Origin: 2-12-FULL-60-19 sp041483675
GTDB lineage: Bacteria > Desulfobacterota > Binatia > UBA9968
Length of the DNA: 58,883 bases
Assembly: GCA_041483675.1 (NCBI GenBank)
Contig: JBGPGE010000017.1
Coordinates: 1 to 58,883 of the forward strand
Reading direction: 5' to 3'
Below are positions 15,865 through 25,964 of this stretch, one piece after another. Position 1 is the first letter of the stretch; every line of letters starts with the position of its first letter. Under the pieces are notes generated by a model that was not told the origin of the DNA, did no database searches, and saw only the letters and a list, made by a program, of their open reading frames with translations. Both the position numbers and the translations under genes were made by a program.

Positions 15865-16272
15865 CTATTTTTTATTGCCGTAAGGTCCCTTCGAAGCCTT
15901 GCAATCCTCGGCTGTCGGCCCCTTCTTTATGTAGATCGTCTGCGTGTAGTGGGGAGGGCTCCCGTCATGAGAGGTGGGTTTACCCTCCGGCTGGTCATAC
16001 CACGGCTTCCAGCCTTCTTTAGCCTCAAGTTCCAATACGAATCCGATGACCTCTCCATTGAAAACTCTGAGGTTCAGCTTGGAATAGGTCGAAGGATAAT
16101 TCGGCGCCTCGGCGCTGGCGCTATAACCGCGATCCGGGGAACAGCTCTTGCCAAGTCTATAATGCGGCGGAATCTTGAGATCAGGCCCAAGAGTCACTTC
16201 AGCGGCGTGTAAGCCAAAGCCTAGCGCTAGAGGTGTAAGGACAGAACCAACAATCATAATTCCTTTCTTCAT
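15865..16272 (-). CDS. Exported protein of unknown function
   Basis: A 135-residue protein with a signal peptide (GIMIVGSVLTPLALGFGLHA). The mature part has two cysteines (GKSCSPDRGYS and AEDCKASKGPYG), a Pro/His-rich middle (DGSPPHYTQTIYIKKGP) and a tryptophan pair (EGWKPWYDQ). AGGAGGAGAGCACAC precedes ATG 16272. I do not recognise the family with confidence. It lies downstream of the second RND pump gene in the same direction, so it may be an accessory of that efflux system. Confidence 0.6.
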   Translation of the reverse strand: MKKGIMIVGSVLTPLALGFGLHAAEVTLGPDLKIPPHYRLGKSCSPDRGYSASAEAPNYPSTYSKLNLRVFNGEVIGFVLELEAKEGWKPWYDQPEGKPTSHDGSPPHYTQTIYIKKGPTAEDCKASKGPYGNKK

Positions 16273-16366
16273 GTGTGCTCTCCTCCTTTGACTTTTATTC
16301 ATGTCAGAGTCTTTTTAGTCCTCAAATGCATCACAGAACCAAGCTCGAAAACTGACAGAATTCCGT

Positions 16367-19300
16367 TCACTCTTCAGTTATGCCCAGGATCTCCCCGCGC
16401 TCGATGGCGAGCTGTTGGACGAAAACCTCATCCGTTTCCCAGCCGTATTTCATATAAAGCACCGGCACGACGATCATGTTCAAGAACGTGGAAGTGAAGA
16501 GTCCCCCCAGAATCACTTGAGCCATGGGCCGCTCCAACTCTTTACCCGCGATGTCACCGAATAGAAGAGGGACAAGCCCTAGGGCTGCTGCGGCGGCGGT
16601 CATGAGAACCGGAGCAAGCCGTTCTTTAGAACCCTCCACGACCACTTCTTCTTTTGATTTTCCCTCGGCCCGAAGCTGACGGTAGCGGCTGACCAGGATA
16701 ATGCCGTTTCTGGCAGCAATGCCGAACACGCCTATGAAACCAATCATGGAAGGGACGCTCATGATCCTGTCTGTGAGAAAGATAGCGGCCACGCCTCCGA
16801 TCAGGGCGAGGGGAAGATTCGCCATCACCAAGAGTGAGGCGCGAGCGGAATTGAAGGCCTTATAAAGTAGGACGAAAATCGCCACGACCGCGATCAATCC
16901 GTAGGTCAATAGAGTACGTGTCGCTTCCTGCTGGCTCTCAAACTGCCCGCCGTACTCTACGAAGTAGCCCGGCGGGAGATTAATCTGCTTGGCAATTTTC
17001 TCCTGCGCCTCGGCGATCACACTTCCGAGATCGCGGCCCGCGACGTTGGCCTGGACTGCAATTCGCCTTTGCACCCGCTCGCGGTTGATGAAATAGGGGC
17101 GGTTTTCAAGCCCGACCTCGGCCACCTGGCTCAGCGGCACTTTCACACCCTCACGGCCATCGATGAGCACGCCGCGCATCGCCTGCGTGTCACGGCGCGA
17201 AGCTTCATCGAACCAGACAAAGAGGTCGAAGCTCTTCTGTCCTTCGATGACCTGAGAAACGTGCTCTCCGTTAAATGCAATTTGGGCAGTCTCCAGGACA
17301 TCTCCCGCATTGAGTCCAAGCCGGCCGGCCCGTTCCCGATTTACCTTGATGCGGACTTCAGGAACCCGGATCTGCTGTTCCAACTGCAGGTCGGTAACTC
17401 CCTGAATCCCCCCCATGATCTGCTCCACCTGCCGGCCCTTTTCCAAAAGCCGGTCGAGATCAGGGCCGTATATCTTAATAGCGATTTGGGCCCGAATGCC
17501 CGAGAGGACTTCATCTAGGCGGTGGGCGATGAATTGCCCCAGATTCGTTGCCACTCCGGGGATCTTCTCCAGATCCTCCCTGAGGGCGTGAATTAGCTCC
17601 TCGGGGTCTCGCTTCCCGTACCGCAGCAAGATATCGAACTCGATAAAATTAGGAGGCATGGCATCCTCATCCAACTCCGCCCGTCCGACCCGCTGCGAGA
17701 CGGAGACAACCTCGGGATACTTTCTAAGCATTTCTGTAATTCGGTACCCCAGGCGCATCGATTCCGGGAGCGAGGTGCCGGGGAGGCTTGTTACGGCAAG
17801 AATAAAATTTCCCTCGTGGAACTCGGGCAAAAAGGAACGTCCAAGAAAAGGGAACGCGGCGATACTGGCGGCCAAAAGAATCAAAGAGACAAAAATGACC
17901 GATCCCGGTCGGGCCAAGGCGGGTCGAAGCAGGCGCTCATAGCTCGCTTTAAGGAAACGAACCGTGAAACTCTCCTGCTCATCCCCGTTTCTCCCCGGTG
18001 CTTTTGCTCTAACCAGAAAGAGAGAGCAGAGCACCGGTGTCAAAGTCACAGCGACAATGAGAGAGGCAAAGAGAGACGCGGTGAAAGCAAGCCCCAAGGG
18101 AGTGAAGATTCGTCCCTCGACCCCGGTGAGAAGAAAAATAGGGCCGAAGACCACGAGGATGATCCATGTGGCATAGACAACCGAATCCCGAATCTCGCGG
18201 GAGGCCTGAAACACCACCCGCAGAGACGGCAGGGGATTTTCTTTCTGCCGATTCTCCCTCAGTCGGCGGAAGATATTCTCCACGTAGATAATGGCGTCAT
18301 CCACCACCGCTCCTATGGCGACCGCCAACCCGCCTAAAGTCATGGCGTTAATGCCCACGCCAAACGCTTTGAGGATAAGAACGCCCAAGAGCAGGCTCAA
18401 CGGCATAGCGGTCAAGGTGATAAGAGAAGCTCGAACGTTGAAAAGAAAGAAGACGACGACAACGGTGACAACGACTGCGCCTTCCAGCAGGGCCCGCCGG
18501 AGATTCTGAATCGAAGATTCAATGAAGTTGGCCTGACGGAAAACTTGGGGCTGCATCTGGACGCCCTGCGGCAGGCTCTTCTGAATTTCTTCCAGCGCCT
18601 GTTCCACCTTTCGGGTAACAGTAAGAGTATCCGCGCCGAAAAGCTTAGAGATCGTGCCGATAATGGCTGGTTTTCCCATATAGGCGCTGTCGCCCCTTGG
18701 AAACTCCGGGCCAAACCGAACCTCAGCCACTTGCTCCAACGGGATAGGAACCCCCTCTCGTTGGGCGACGACGGTCTTTCTAAGATCTTCAAGGGAGGCA
18801 ATCCTGCCCACCCCGGTGACTACGTATTCTTGCCCGGGAACGACGCTGAAGCCTCCCGGCACATTTTTATTTGTCTGCCGGAGCGCCTCGATGACGTCTT
18901 TCACGCTAACGCTGTACTGGAGAAGCTTCGGAGATGAGAGCAGCACCTGGTACTGTTTCGGTCCCGGCCCCATGCAGACGACGGAGGCCACGCCGGGAAT
19001 GGATAGGAGGCGATTGCGGATGTCCCAGTCACAAAGGGTTCTGAGATCGAGGATCGGGACATTGTCGCTTTGAAGAGAAAACTTCACCAGCCAACTCACG
19101 GCTGAGGTGATCGGAAGCATAACCGGCGCTTCGGTCCCAGCAGGAAACTGCTCTTTGACCTCCTGAAGGCGCTCGTTCACAAGCTGCCTTGCAGTGTAAA
19201 TGTCGGTTCCCCACTGGAAAACCACGATGATGGTGGAGAGCCCCGCCGAGGATTTGGAACGGACCACGTCCACTCCGGGGGTCCCGTTCACCGCGGCTTC

Positions 19301-19507
19301 GATGCGAAAGGTGATCAGCGTCTCCACGTCTTCGGGCGAGAGACCAGGCGCTTCGGTCTGAATCACTACCTGCGGCGGGGCGAACTCCGGCAGGACATCC
19401 AGGGTTATCTGCCACACTGCAAATATTCCCACCAGGAGAACGATCACGAAGGCTACTACTGTGAGCAAGCGGTTGCGCAGCGACCATTTGGTAATCCAGT
19501 CAAACAT
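16367..19507 (-). CDS. Heavy-metal RND efflux pump (HME family), second set
   Basis: A 1046-residue inner-membrane RND pump, of normal length, with twelve expected membrane helices and two large periplasmic loops. The fourth-helix proton-relay segment reads AVAIGAVVDDAIIYVENIF, differing from the CusA-type version in the other pump of this window. The opening FDWITKWSLRNRLLTVVAF is typical of CzcA/NccA-like proteins. It exports metal from the periplasm through the adaptor (19522) and outer membrane factor (20790) encoded just upstream in transcription order. The metal specificity cannot be assigned firmly. Confidence 0.93.
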   Translation of the reverse strand: MFDWITKWSLRNRLLTVVAFVIVLLVGIFAVWQITLDVLPEFAPPQVVIQTEAPGLSPEDVETLITFRIEAAVNGTPGVDVVRSKSSAGLSTIIVVFQWGTDIYTARQLVNERLQEVKEQFPAGTEAPVMLPITSAVSWLVKFSLQSDNVPILDLRTLCDWDIRNRLLSIPGVASVVCMGPGPKQYQVLLSSPKLLQYSVSVKDVIEALRQTNKNVPGGFSVVPGQEYVVTGVGRIASLEDLRKTVVAQREGVPIPLEQVAEVRFGPEFPRGDSAYMGKPAIIGTISKLFGADTLTVTRKVEQALEEIQKSLPQGVQMQPQVFRQANFIESSIQNLRRALLEGAVVVTVVVVFFLFNVRASLITLTAMPLSLLLGVLILKAFGVGINAMTLGGLAVAIGAVVDDAIIYVENIFRRLRENRQKENPLPSLRVVFQASREIRDSVVYATWIILVVFGPIFLLTGVEGRIFTPLGLAFTASLFASLIVAVTLTPVLCSLFLVRAKAPGRNGDEQESFTVRFLKASYERLLRPALARPGSVIFVSLILLAASIAAFPFLGRSFLPEFHEGNFILAVTSLPGTSLPESMRLGYRITEMLRKYPEVVSVSQRVGRAELDEDAMPPNFIEFDILLRYGKRDPEELIHALREDLEKIPGVATNLGQFIAHRLDEVLSGIRAQIAIKIYGPDLDRLLEKGRQVEQIMGGIQGVTDLQLEQQIRVPEVRIKVNRERAGRLGLNAGDVLETAQIAFNGEHVSQVIEGQKSFDLFVWFDEASRRDTQAMRGVLIDGREGVKVPLSQVAEVGLENRPYFINRERVQRRIAVQANVAGRDLGSVIAEAQEKIAKQINLPPGYFVEYGGQFESQQEATRTLLTYGLIAVVAIFVLLYKAFNSARASLLVMANLPLALIGGVAAIFLTDRIMSVPSMIGFIGVFGIAARNGIILVSRYRQLRAEGKSKEEVVVEGSKERLAPVLMTAAAAALGLVPLLFGDIAGKELERPMAQVILGGLFTSTFLNMIVVPVLYMKYGWETDEVFVQQLAIERGEILGITEE

Positions 19508-19521
19508 TTTCCGCTCCTTAA

Positions 19522-20781
19522 TTAGTGCGCGTGTGCGCCCAACGCCGCCCCGCCTTGCCGCGCCATCAAGGACTTGGTGTAGACCTGCTGCTTGCCGTCG
19601 GTAACAACCTGGTCGCCGGGCAGGAGCCCTTTTTTGACCTCCACGAAACGGTCGTCTCTTGCTCCCAGAACAACGTCCGCGCGACGGAACGAACCTTTCT
19701 CCTCGACAAAAACAAAACTCTGCCCCTCGGTCGCAATCAACGCCTCCAGCGGGATCGACAGCGCTTCCTGCCCGCCGCCCACGACCACGTCCATCTCGGC
19801 AAACAGATTGGGCTTGAGCTTCCCTCTGTTGTTGGCGACCTCGGCCCAGAGTTGCACCGTGCGCCTTTGGGGATCGACGGCAGGACTGAAGCGAGATATC
19901 CTGCCGGTGAAAATCTCTCCGGGATAGGATGCGAGGCGTATCCTGACTGTCTGCCCGATCTTCAGTTGAGGCAGCGTTTCCTCAAAGGCATTGCCTTCGA
20001 CAAAGACTGCCGACGGATCGAGAATCTTAAAAATGACTTTATTGGGCTCGACGGTTTCCCCAAGGACGACGCTCCGCTCGGCGACGACTCCGCTCAGCGG
20101 AGAAAAAACCGGAAAGGTTGAGACGGTCTTCTCTGCCCTGGCTCTTTGTACCGCCTCTTGCGGGAGGCCGAGGAGAACCAGTTGTTGCGCGATCCCTTCG
20201 ATCTCGTTGAGGCCGGCTTGATGCTGGTTTTGCGCGGCGATTAATTCCTTTTGCGCGGCGATCTTGCTTTCAACCAGTCTTTGAATGCGATCGAGCTCGG
20301 CTTTATGCAGGATAAGCCTGTTTTCCGCCTGGACGAGGTCCACCTGGAGCTTCTGGATCTCGGCGCTCTGAATCTCTGCCAGCTTCTGGCCCTTTTGGAC
20401 TGCATCGCCCACCTTGGCCAGTAGGCTCACGATCTTTCCCGAGACGCGGCTGCTTACCTGAGCCTCTCCATCCGGATGAGACTTGACGACCCCTGCCGTC
20501 CGGATGACGCTCTCGATGGACCGCAGATCGACGCCGACGGTTTTTAATCCGATGTTGCGCATCTCCTCGGCGGTCAGCTTCAGCCCCGCTGTCTCCTTGC
20601 CCTCCGCGTGCGCGCCCTCTTCGTGACCGTGAGAAGCCGTCTCAGTCCGTTGCGGGGCGGCTCCCTCGTGGGACCCTGCGCCCTTTTGCTTCTCCCCAAC
20701 CGTAATTCTTCCCAACCAGAAGGAGAGAAAAAGCAAAAGACCAAAAACCAGGATGGTGACAATCTTCTTGCGATCAGCCAT
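19522..20781 (-). CDS. RND efflux periplasmic adaptor (membrane fusion protein), second set
   Basis: A 419-residue adaptor anchored by an N-terminal helix (VTILVFGLLLFLSFWLG). A His/Glu-rich segment (ASHGHEEGAHAEG) follows, then the biotinyl-lipoyl half (SRVSGKIVSLLAKVGDAV), a long coiled-coil hairpin (about 135-205) and the beta-barrel domain. The C-terminus ends in a histidine cluster (ALGAHAH). It links the pump to the outer membrane channel. It starts 8 bp after the channel gene and ends 14 bp before the pump gene, a standard three-gene efflux operon. The His segments suggest zinc, cobalt or nickel as well as copper. Confidence 0.9.
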   Translation of the reverse strand: MADRKKIVTILVFGLLLFLSFWLGRITVGEKQKGAGSHEGAAPQRTETASHGHEEGAHAEGKETAGLKLTAEEMRNIGLKTVGVDLRSIESVIRTAGVVKSHPDGEAQVSSRVSGKIVSLLAKVGDAVQKGQKLAEIQSAEIQKLQVDLVQAENRLILHKAELDRIQRLVESKIAAQKELIAAQNQHQAGLNEIEGIAQQLVLLGLPQEAVQRARAEKTVSTFPVFSPLSGVVAERSVVLGETVEPNKVIFKILDPSAVFVEGNAFEETLPQLKIGQTVRIRLASYPGEIFTGRISRFSPAVDPQRRTVQLWAEVANNRGKLKPNLFAEMDVVVGGGQEALSIPLEALIATEGQSFVFVEEKGSFRRADVVLGARDDRFVEVKKGLLPGDQVVTDGKQQVYTKSLMARQGGAALGAHAH

Positions 20782-20789
20782 AGCGTCTC

Positions 20790-22049
20790 CTATTCGATTC
20801 CCGCTTGAAACTTTAACTCGGCCAACGCGAGGTTGTAGTTGGTCAAGGCATCGATGAATTTGAGGCGGGCCTCGATCGCCTGATTTTGAAACAGAATCGT
20901 ATCCGCCAAGTCGACCGCGCGCTCCTGGTACGCCCTTTGGTAAAGGTCGAGACCCTCGTCGAATTTTTTAAGCGTCCCCTCCGGGTAGAGGCCGAGATCC
21001 TTTTCGGCGAGCTTGAATTTGTTGAACGCAGCCTGAATCTCTTTTTCCAGCGCCTGCCGTTTATGGAGGTAGACGAAGTTGGCGATGCTCTTTCGAGATA
21101 ACGCTTCGCGAAGCTCCGCCTGCTTTCGGTCAAAGACCGGAATGGGGATCGAAATCCTGCCGCCGAAGACGTTGTCTTTATCGTCTTTGCCGTAGAAGAA
21201 ACCGAATTTGACGTTGGGTATTCGTTCCGCTCGGGTCAGCAGCTCTTCCGCCTCGGCAACCTTTTTCTCCTGATCCAGAGCCGCAAGGTCCGGCCTCCGG
21301 TCCAGGGCGCTTTTGACAAGCTCGCTCAGGGAAGCCGCAAGAGGCGCGCGGGGCAGATCGCCTACCAGTTCGATTTTCTCCTCTTTTTCCAGGACGAGAT
21401 CCGTTCTCAGCCGGGAGAGGATCTCTTCATATTCCCGCTCCAGAGAAATCGCCTCGCTCTTGACCCGGTTCAGTTCGAACTCGGTGACGATAAGTTGAAC
21501 TTCGGGGATATCGCCCAGTGCCAGACGGGTCTTGGAGGCCTCGTAGAGTTGGCTCCTGAGATTGACGATCTGCTCGGCCTGTTCCAGTTTGGCTTTTATG
21601 TTCAAGAGTTTTAGAAAAAGCTCGGTGACGCGAAAGCGGACGGCCCGCTCGAAATCGCTTATCTCAAAGCTCACCTTGCGCAAACTTCGTTGCGCCGCCT
21701 CGCGCCGATATCCCGGCTGGCCGCCGATCTCAAATTCCTGCGAGAGAGAGACTCCGCCCTGGAGAAGATTCTTATTAAAACCTTCTTCGGGTTTTCTCAG
21801 GCGCTTGTTCGCCACATCGCCCTCGAGCTCCGGATTGTGTTGCAGGAAGAGATTCGATCGCAGGACTTTTCCTTCAACGATGCCCAGCTCCTCTCGCTTG
21901 GCCTTGAGTTCCAGATTTCTTTCCAAGCCGAGCCTGACGGCGGTCTCCAGATCGAGCTTGGTCGCTTCAGCTCCAAACGTTGTCGAGAGAAGGCAAAGAA
22001 AAACCGCCTGCAAGACCAAAAAAGCATTGACAAAGCGTAACGTGAACAT
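20790..22049 (-). CDS. TolC/CzcC-family outer membrane efflux protein, second set
   Basis: A 419-residue outer membrane factor with a signal peptide (FVNAFLVLQAVFLCLLSTTFG). Two homologous halves start with LDLETAVRLGLERNLELKAKR and a later SALDRRPDLAALDQEKKVAEA, the typical coiled-coil helices of the TolC trimer. The trimer forms the exit channel for the RND pump at 16367. It starts about 120 bp after a small exported protein gene and runs directly into the adaptor gene. Confidence 0.9.
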   Translation of the reverse strand: MFTLRFVNAFLVLQAVFLCLLSTTFGAEATKLDLETAVRLGLERNLELKAKREELGIVEGKVLRSNLFLQHNPELEGDVANKRLRKPEEGFNKNLLQGGVSLSQEFEIGGQPGYRREAAQRSLRKVSFEISDFERAVRFRVTELFLKLLNIKAKLEQAEQIVNLRSQLYEASKTRLALGDIPEVQLIVTEFELNRVKSEAISLEREYEEILSRLRTDLVLEKEEKIELVGDLPRAPLAASLSELVKSALDRRPDLAALDQEKKVAEAEELLTRAERIPNVKFGFFYGKDDKDNVFGGRISIPIPVFDRKQAELREALSRKSIANFVYLHKRQALEKEIQAAFNKFKLAEKDLGLYPEGTLKKFDEGLDLYQRAYQERAVDLADTILFQNQAIEARLKFIDALTNYNLALAELKFQAGIE

Positions 22050-22172
22050 AAAACAACCTCACTGAGAGCCGACTTACTGGCCCGCTCCACTCAAGGACGA
22101 ACGTAAAACAAAAAATTATCTCGACGCCGAAAAAGCCGGCGTGAAATAGTAGAGAGGAAAGCTAGAGGGAAA

Positions 22173-22607
22173 TCAGATTAGAAAAACGGAGAGAACGAGC
22201 TGAAGCGACGATCCGCTTGGGAACGAAAGAGAGGAGAATTTCCTAAAAGGGGCTCTCAACCAAAAATCTCCTGCCTGACTCGCGGTGGTGAATCCCGGAG
22301 AGAAGACTGCCTTTAACACGGCCTCGCGGCTGGACGACGCGCGGTACGCGGCTGACGATGGCTGCAGCGCGGGACCTATGGGATCATGGGAGTCGAGGCA
22401 GTGGAGGCTCGCGGCGGCGCGATCGGGAGAATCAAGTTTGTCGGCGGTTGAGTGAGCGCTGCGATGTGGATGGCCGGGTAGGGAAGCGGCGTGATCCGCA
22501 TGGCCGTCCTGGTTCAAACAGGCTTCCAACGCCCACGCTACCCCGGAATAGAGAAGGATAGTGCACAAGAAAACCATTCCACTTAATTTTAGAAGATAAC
22601 GGGTCAT
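22173..22607 (-). CDS. Small exported protein heading the second efflux operon
   Basis: A 144-residue protein with a signal peptide (KLSGMVFLCTILLYSGVAWA), a mature N-terminal part rich in His and Asp with cysteines (EACLNQDGHADHAASLPGH, then LHCLDSHDP), and a hydrophobic C-terminus (FPSGSSLQLVLSVFLI). The layout matches the protein at 29563, which heads the first efflux operon: signal, Cys/His region, then a hydrophobic tail with leucine/valine strands. This suggests a small family of metal-linked periplasmic proteins that sit in front of RND sets. Start ATG 22607 has AAGG about ten bases upstream. Confidence 0.65.
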   Translation of the reverse strand: MTRYLLKLSGMVFLCTILLYSGVAWALEACLNQDGHADHAASLPGHPHRSAHSTADKLDSPDRAAASLHCLDSHDPIGPALQPSSAAYRASSSREAVLKAVFSPGFTTASQAGDFWLRAPFRKFSSLSFPSGSSLQLVLSVFLI

Positions 22608-22649
22608 GGGTTTCTGCCTTGTATCAGAGGCATTCTCGTTTTTCAAACG

Positions 22650-22763
22650 CTATAAATTTTCCAAACCGGCATAGATCGTGCAGCCGCTCAAACCGGTCTT
22701 CTTTAGCTCACGCGCAATTAATTCCACCTTAGCCGACCGGACCGCCGCCCAGATCATTTTCAT
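22650..22763 (-). pseudogene. Truncated PII-like signalling protein
   Basis: A good ribosome binding site (GGAGGACGCT) and ATG at 22763 begin a 37-residue frame reading MKMIWAAVRSAKVELIAREL and then KKTGLSGCTIYA, which matches the first beta-alpha-beta unit of GlnB/PII-like proteins that accompany CusA-type pumps. The frame then changes to GLENL and stops at 22650, so roughly two thirds of a normal 100-110 residue protein, including the T-loop and C-terminal parts, is absent. It is probably a decayed gene; a short functional peptide cannot be excluded. It starts 41 bp after the CusA stop. Confidence 0.65.
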
Positions 22764-22804
22764 AGCGTCCTCCCGCGTTGCTGTTTTTCCAGAACTTCCG
22801 CCTC

Positions 22805-25800
22805 TCATTGACCAGGGGCGTCGCCGCTGCCAGCCGGCAAGCGTCCCATCTCCCACGTTCTCCACAGCGCGTAGATCGCCGGAATCACCGCAAGCGTCAG
22901 GATCGTCGAAGTCACCATGCCGCCGATCATCGGCGCGGCGATTCTCTTCATCACATCGGCGCCGCTGCCGTGCGACCACATGATCGGCAGCAGGCCGGCG
23001 ATGATGGCCGTCACCGTCATCATCTTCGGCCGCACCCGCTGCGCGGCGCCTTCAATAATCGCCTGGTAGAGCTCTCCCGGAGTGGACATGGAACCTTCCC
23101 TGAGTCTTCTTTCGTAGACCTCATCGAGATAGACGATCATGACAACACCGGTTTCCGCCGCGACGCCGGCCAGGGCGATGATTCCCACCCAAACCGCGAC
23201 GCTCAAGTTGTAGCCCAAAAGGTAGAGGAGCCAGACGGCCCCGACCAGGGAGAAGGGGACAGAGAGCAGGACGATGAGACTCTTCGCCACGGATTCGAAA
23301 TTCATGTAGAGCAGGACAAAAATGATCAGGAGAGTAAGGGGGACAACGTAAATGAGACGCTCCTTCGCCCGCTGCATATACTCGTACTGCCCGCTCCAGA
23401 ATAGGGTGTAGCCCGTCGGGACCTGGACCTGCTCGGCGACTTTCTTCTTCGCCTCCTCCACGTAGCTGCCGATATCCCTGCCCACCATGTCCACATAGAC
23501 GTAGCCTGAGAGCTGAGCGTCTTCGTCGCGGATCATGGCGGGACCCGACGTAAGCCGAACCTCCGCCAGTTGGCCTAACGGAACCTGGGCGCCATTCATG
23601 GTTGGAATCAAGACCCGTTTTAGTCTGTCCACATCGTCCCGCAATTCCCTCGCGTAGCGCACGCTGACCGGATACCGTTCTCTGCCTTCAACAGTCGTAG
23701 TGATACTCTCTCCGCCAATGGCTGACTCGATGATCATCTGGACATCGTCAAGGACCAGGCCATAGCGGGCGATCTCCTCGCGCTTCAGCTCAAAGTCGAG
23801 GTAATAGCCGCCGGTTACCCGCTCTGCATAGACTGTGCGCGTTCCCGGGATCATTTGAAGGGTCGCCTCGAGGTTCTTACCGATCTCCTCGATTTTGCTC
23901 AGGTCGGGGCCGAAGATTTTGATGCCGATTGGCGTGCGAATTCCGGTGGAGAGCATGTCGATGCGGTTTTTGATCGGCATCGTCCAGGCATTCGCCACAC
24001 CCGGAAGGCGCAGTTTTTTATCCATCTCGTCCACGAGTTTTTCCCAGGTCATACCGCGGCGCCACTCAGATTCAGGCTTGAGCACAACCGTGGTCTCCCC
24101 CATGCTGAATGGCGCCGGGTCGGTAGAGGTCTCCGCCCTTCCGGCCTTGCCGAAGACCCATTCGACCTCAGGGAAGCTCTTTAAGATCCTATCCTGAATC
24201 TGAAGGAGTCTTGCCGCCTGCGTGACCGAAATCCCCGGCAGCGTCGTCGGCATGTAGAAAATGATGCCTTCGTTCAGCGGCGGCATGAACTCAGAGCCCA
24301 GCCGGGTGAAGGCAGGTAAGGTAAGGATTAGCGCCACAATAGCGAGAAGGATGGTGCTCTTCTTAAAGCGCAACACCCACCGGACCACGGGAAGATAGAG
24401 AGCGATCAAGAACCGATTCACCGGATTTTTGGCCTCAGGTTGAATACGCCCCCGAATAAGCAAAACCATAAGTACAGGGGCCAGGGTTATTGACAGAAAA
24501 GACGCGAAGAACATGGCAAACGTCTTGGTGAAAGCGAGGGGTTTGAAGAGCCTTCCCTCCTGCGCCTCCAGTGTAAAGACCGGAAGGAAGGAGACCGTGA
24601 TGATGAGCAGGGAGTAAAAAAGAGGCTTTCCTACCTCCTTGGCAGCTTCGATGATGATTTGGCTCCGGCTCCCTTTCGCTCCCTCAGCCTCCCAGCGTTC
24701 CAAGCGTTTGTGGGCGTTCTCCACCATCACGATTGCGGCATCGACCATGGCGCCGATGGCGATGGCAATCCCGCCCAGGGACATGATGTTGGAGGTAAGG
24801 TTAAGAAAGTACATGGCGATAAAAGAGAAGATGATGGCGATCGGGAGAGTGAGAATGGCCACCAGCGCGCTTCGGACATGGAAGAGAAAGATCAAACTTA
24901 CGGCACTGACGATGAGGAACTCCTCAAGCAGTTTTTCCTTTAAAGTGGCGATCGATCTCAAGATGAGATCCGAACGGTCATAGGCGGTGACGATCTTTAC
25001 GCCCGGTGGCAGAGAGGGTTCGATCTCTTTGATTTTCTGCTTGACACGTTCGATCAAGTTGAGCGCGTTCTCGCCGTAGCGCATAACCACGATGCCACTG
25101 ACAACCTCCCCTTTGCCGTTTAGTTCGGCTATCCCGCGCCGCATATCCGACCCCAGAGCCACCCGGCCGATGTCTCGCACGAGGATGGGCGTGCCCCGGC
25201 CATCGCTCCCCACGGCGATCATTTCTATGTCTTTGATCGACTTGATGTAGCCACGGCCGCGCACCATGTACTCCGCTCCGCTCAGCTCGACGGAGCGGCC
25301 GCCGACATCATTGTTGCTCATGCGGATGGCATCCACGACACTCTTGACCGAGAGGCGATAGGCCGACAGACGGTTTGGGTCCAGATTGACCTGATACTGG
25401 CGCACAAAGCCGCCCAGGCTGGCTACCTCCGCCACTCCTTCCACGCTGCCGATCTGGTAGCGCAGATACCAATCCTGAAGGCTTCGCAGCTGCGCCAAAT
25501 CATACTTGCCGGTTTCGTCGACGAGAGCGTACTGGAAAACCCAGCCGACGCCCGTCGCATCCGGTCCCAAGGTGGGGGTTACACCCTTAGGCAATCGACC
25601 GCTAACCTGATTCAGGTATTCCAGCACACGGCTTCTAGCCCAGTAGATGTCGGTCCCATCCTCGAAGATGATGTAGACATAGGAGAAGCCGAAGTCGGAG
25701 AAGCCACGCACAAACTTGACCCGTGGGGCGGAGATCATCGTTGTCACGATCGGGTACGTTACCTGATCTTCCATGATCGTAGGGTTTCGTCCCATCCAGG

Positions 25801-25954
25801 TGGTGTAAACGATGACCTGCACGTCAGAGAGGTCAGGAATTGCGTCAAGGGGAGTGCTCTTCAGCGCCCAGATTCCTGCGGCGCTGAGGAAAAGAACCAT
25901 GAGAAAGACGAGAAATTTGTTTTTCGCGCTTCCTTCGATAATTTTCTCGATCAT
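22805..25954 (-). CDS. cusA: CusA-type copper/silver RND efflux pump, first set
   Basis: A 1049-residue heavy-metal RND pump. The start (IEKIIEGSAKNKFLVFLMV) and the fourth-helix segment AIAIGAMVDAAIVMVENAH are characteristic of the CusA/SilA branch that exports Cu(I) and Ag(I) through methionine relays. The central periplasmic region includes GRAETSTDPAPFSMGETT, also typical of this branch. Length is normal and no frame damage is seen. It follows the adaptor gene by 10 bp. Upstream genes supply the adaptor and channel; a truncated PII-like gene lies downstream. Confidence 0.93.
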   Translation of the reverse strand: MIEKIIEGSAKNKFLVFLMVLFLSAAGIWALKSTPLDAIPDLSDVQVIVYTTWMGRNPTIMEDQVTYPIVTTMISAPRVKFVRGFSDFGFSYVYIIFEDGTDIYWARSRVLEYLNQVSGRLPKGVTPTLGPDATGVGWVFQYALVDETGKYDLAQLRSLQDWYLRYQIGSVEGVAEVASLGGFVRQYQVNLDPNRLSAYRLSVKSVVDAIRMSNNDVGGRSVELSGAEYMVRGRGYIKSIKDIEMIAVGSDGRGTPILVRDIGRVALGSDMRRGIAELNGKGEVVSGIVVMRYGENALNLIERVKQKIKEIEPSLPPGVKIVTAYDRSDLILRSIATLKEKLLEEFLIVSAVSLIFLFHVRSALVAILTLPIAIIFSFIAMYFLNLTSNIMSLGGIAIAIGAMVDAAIVMVENAHKRLERWEAEGAKGSRSQIIIEAAKEVGKPLFYSLLIITVSFLPVFTLEAQEGRLFKPLAFTKTFAMFFASFLSITLAPVLMVLLIRGRIQPEAKNPVNRFLIALYLPVVRWVLRFKKSTILLAIVALILTLPAFTRLGSEFMPPLNEGIIFYMPTTLPGISVTQAARLLQIQDRILKSFPEVEWVFGKAGRAETSTDPAPFSMGETTVVLKPESEWRRGMTWEKLVDEMDKKLRLPGVANAWTMPIKNRIDMLSTGIRTPIGIKIFGPDLSKIEEIGKNLEATLQMIPGTRTVYAERVTGGYYLDFELKREEIARYGLVLDDVQMIIESAIGGESITTTVEGRERYPVSVRYARELRDDVDRLKRVLIPTMNGAQVPLGQLAEVRLTSGPAMIRDEDAQLSGYVYVDMVGRDIGSYVEEAKKKVAEQVQVPTGYTLFWSGQYEYMQRAKERLIYVVPLTLLIIFVLLYMNFESVAKSLIVLLSVPFSLVGAVWLLYLLGYNLSVAVWVGIIALAGVAAETGVVMIVYLDEVYERRLREGSMSTPGELYQAIIEGAAQRVRPKMMTVTAIIAGLLPIMWSHGSGADVMKRIAAPMIGGMVTSTILTLAVIPAIYALWRTWEMGRLPAGSGDAPGQ

Positions 25955-25964
25955 TTCGCTCTCT

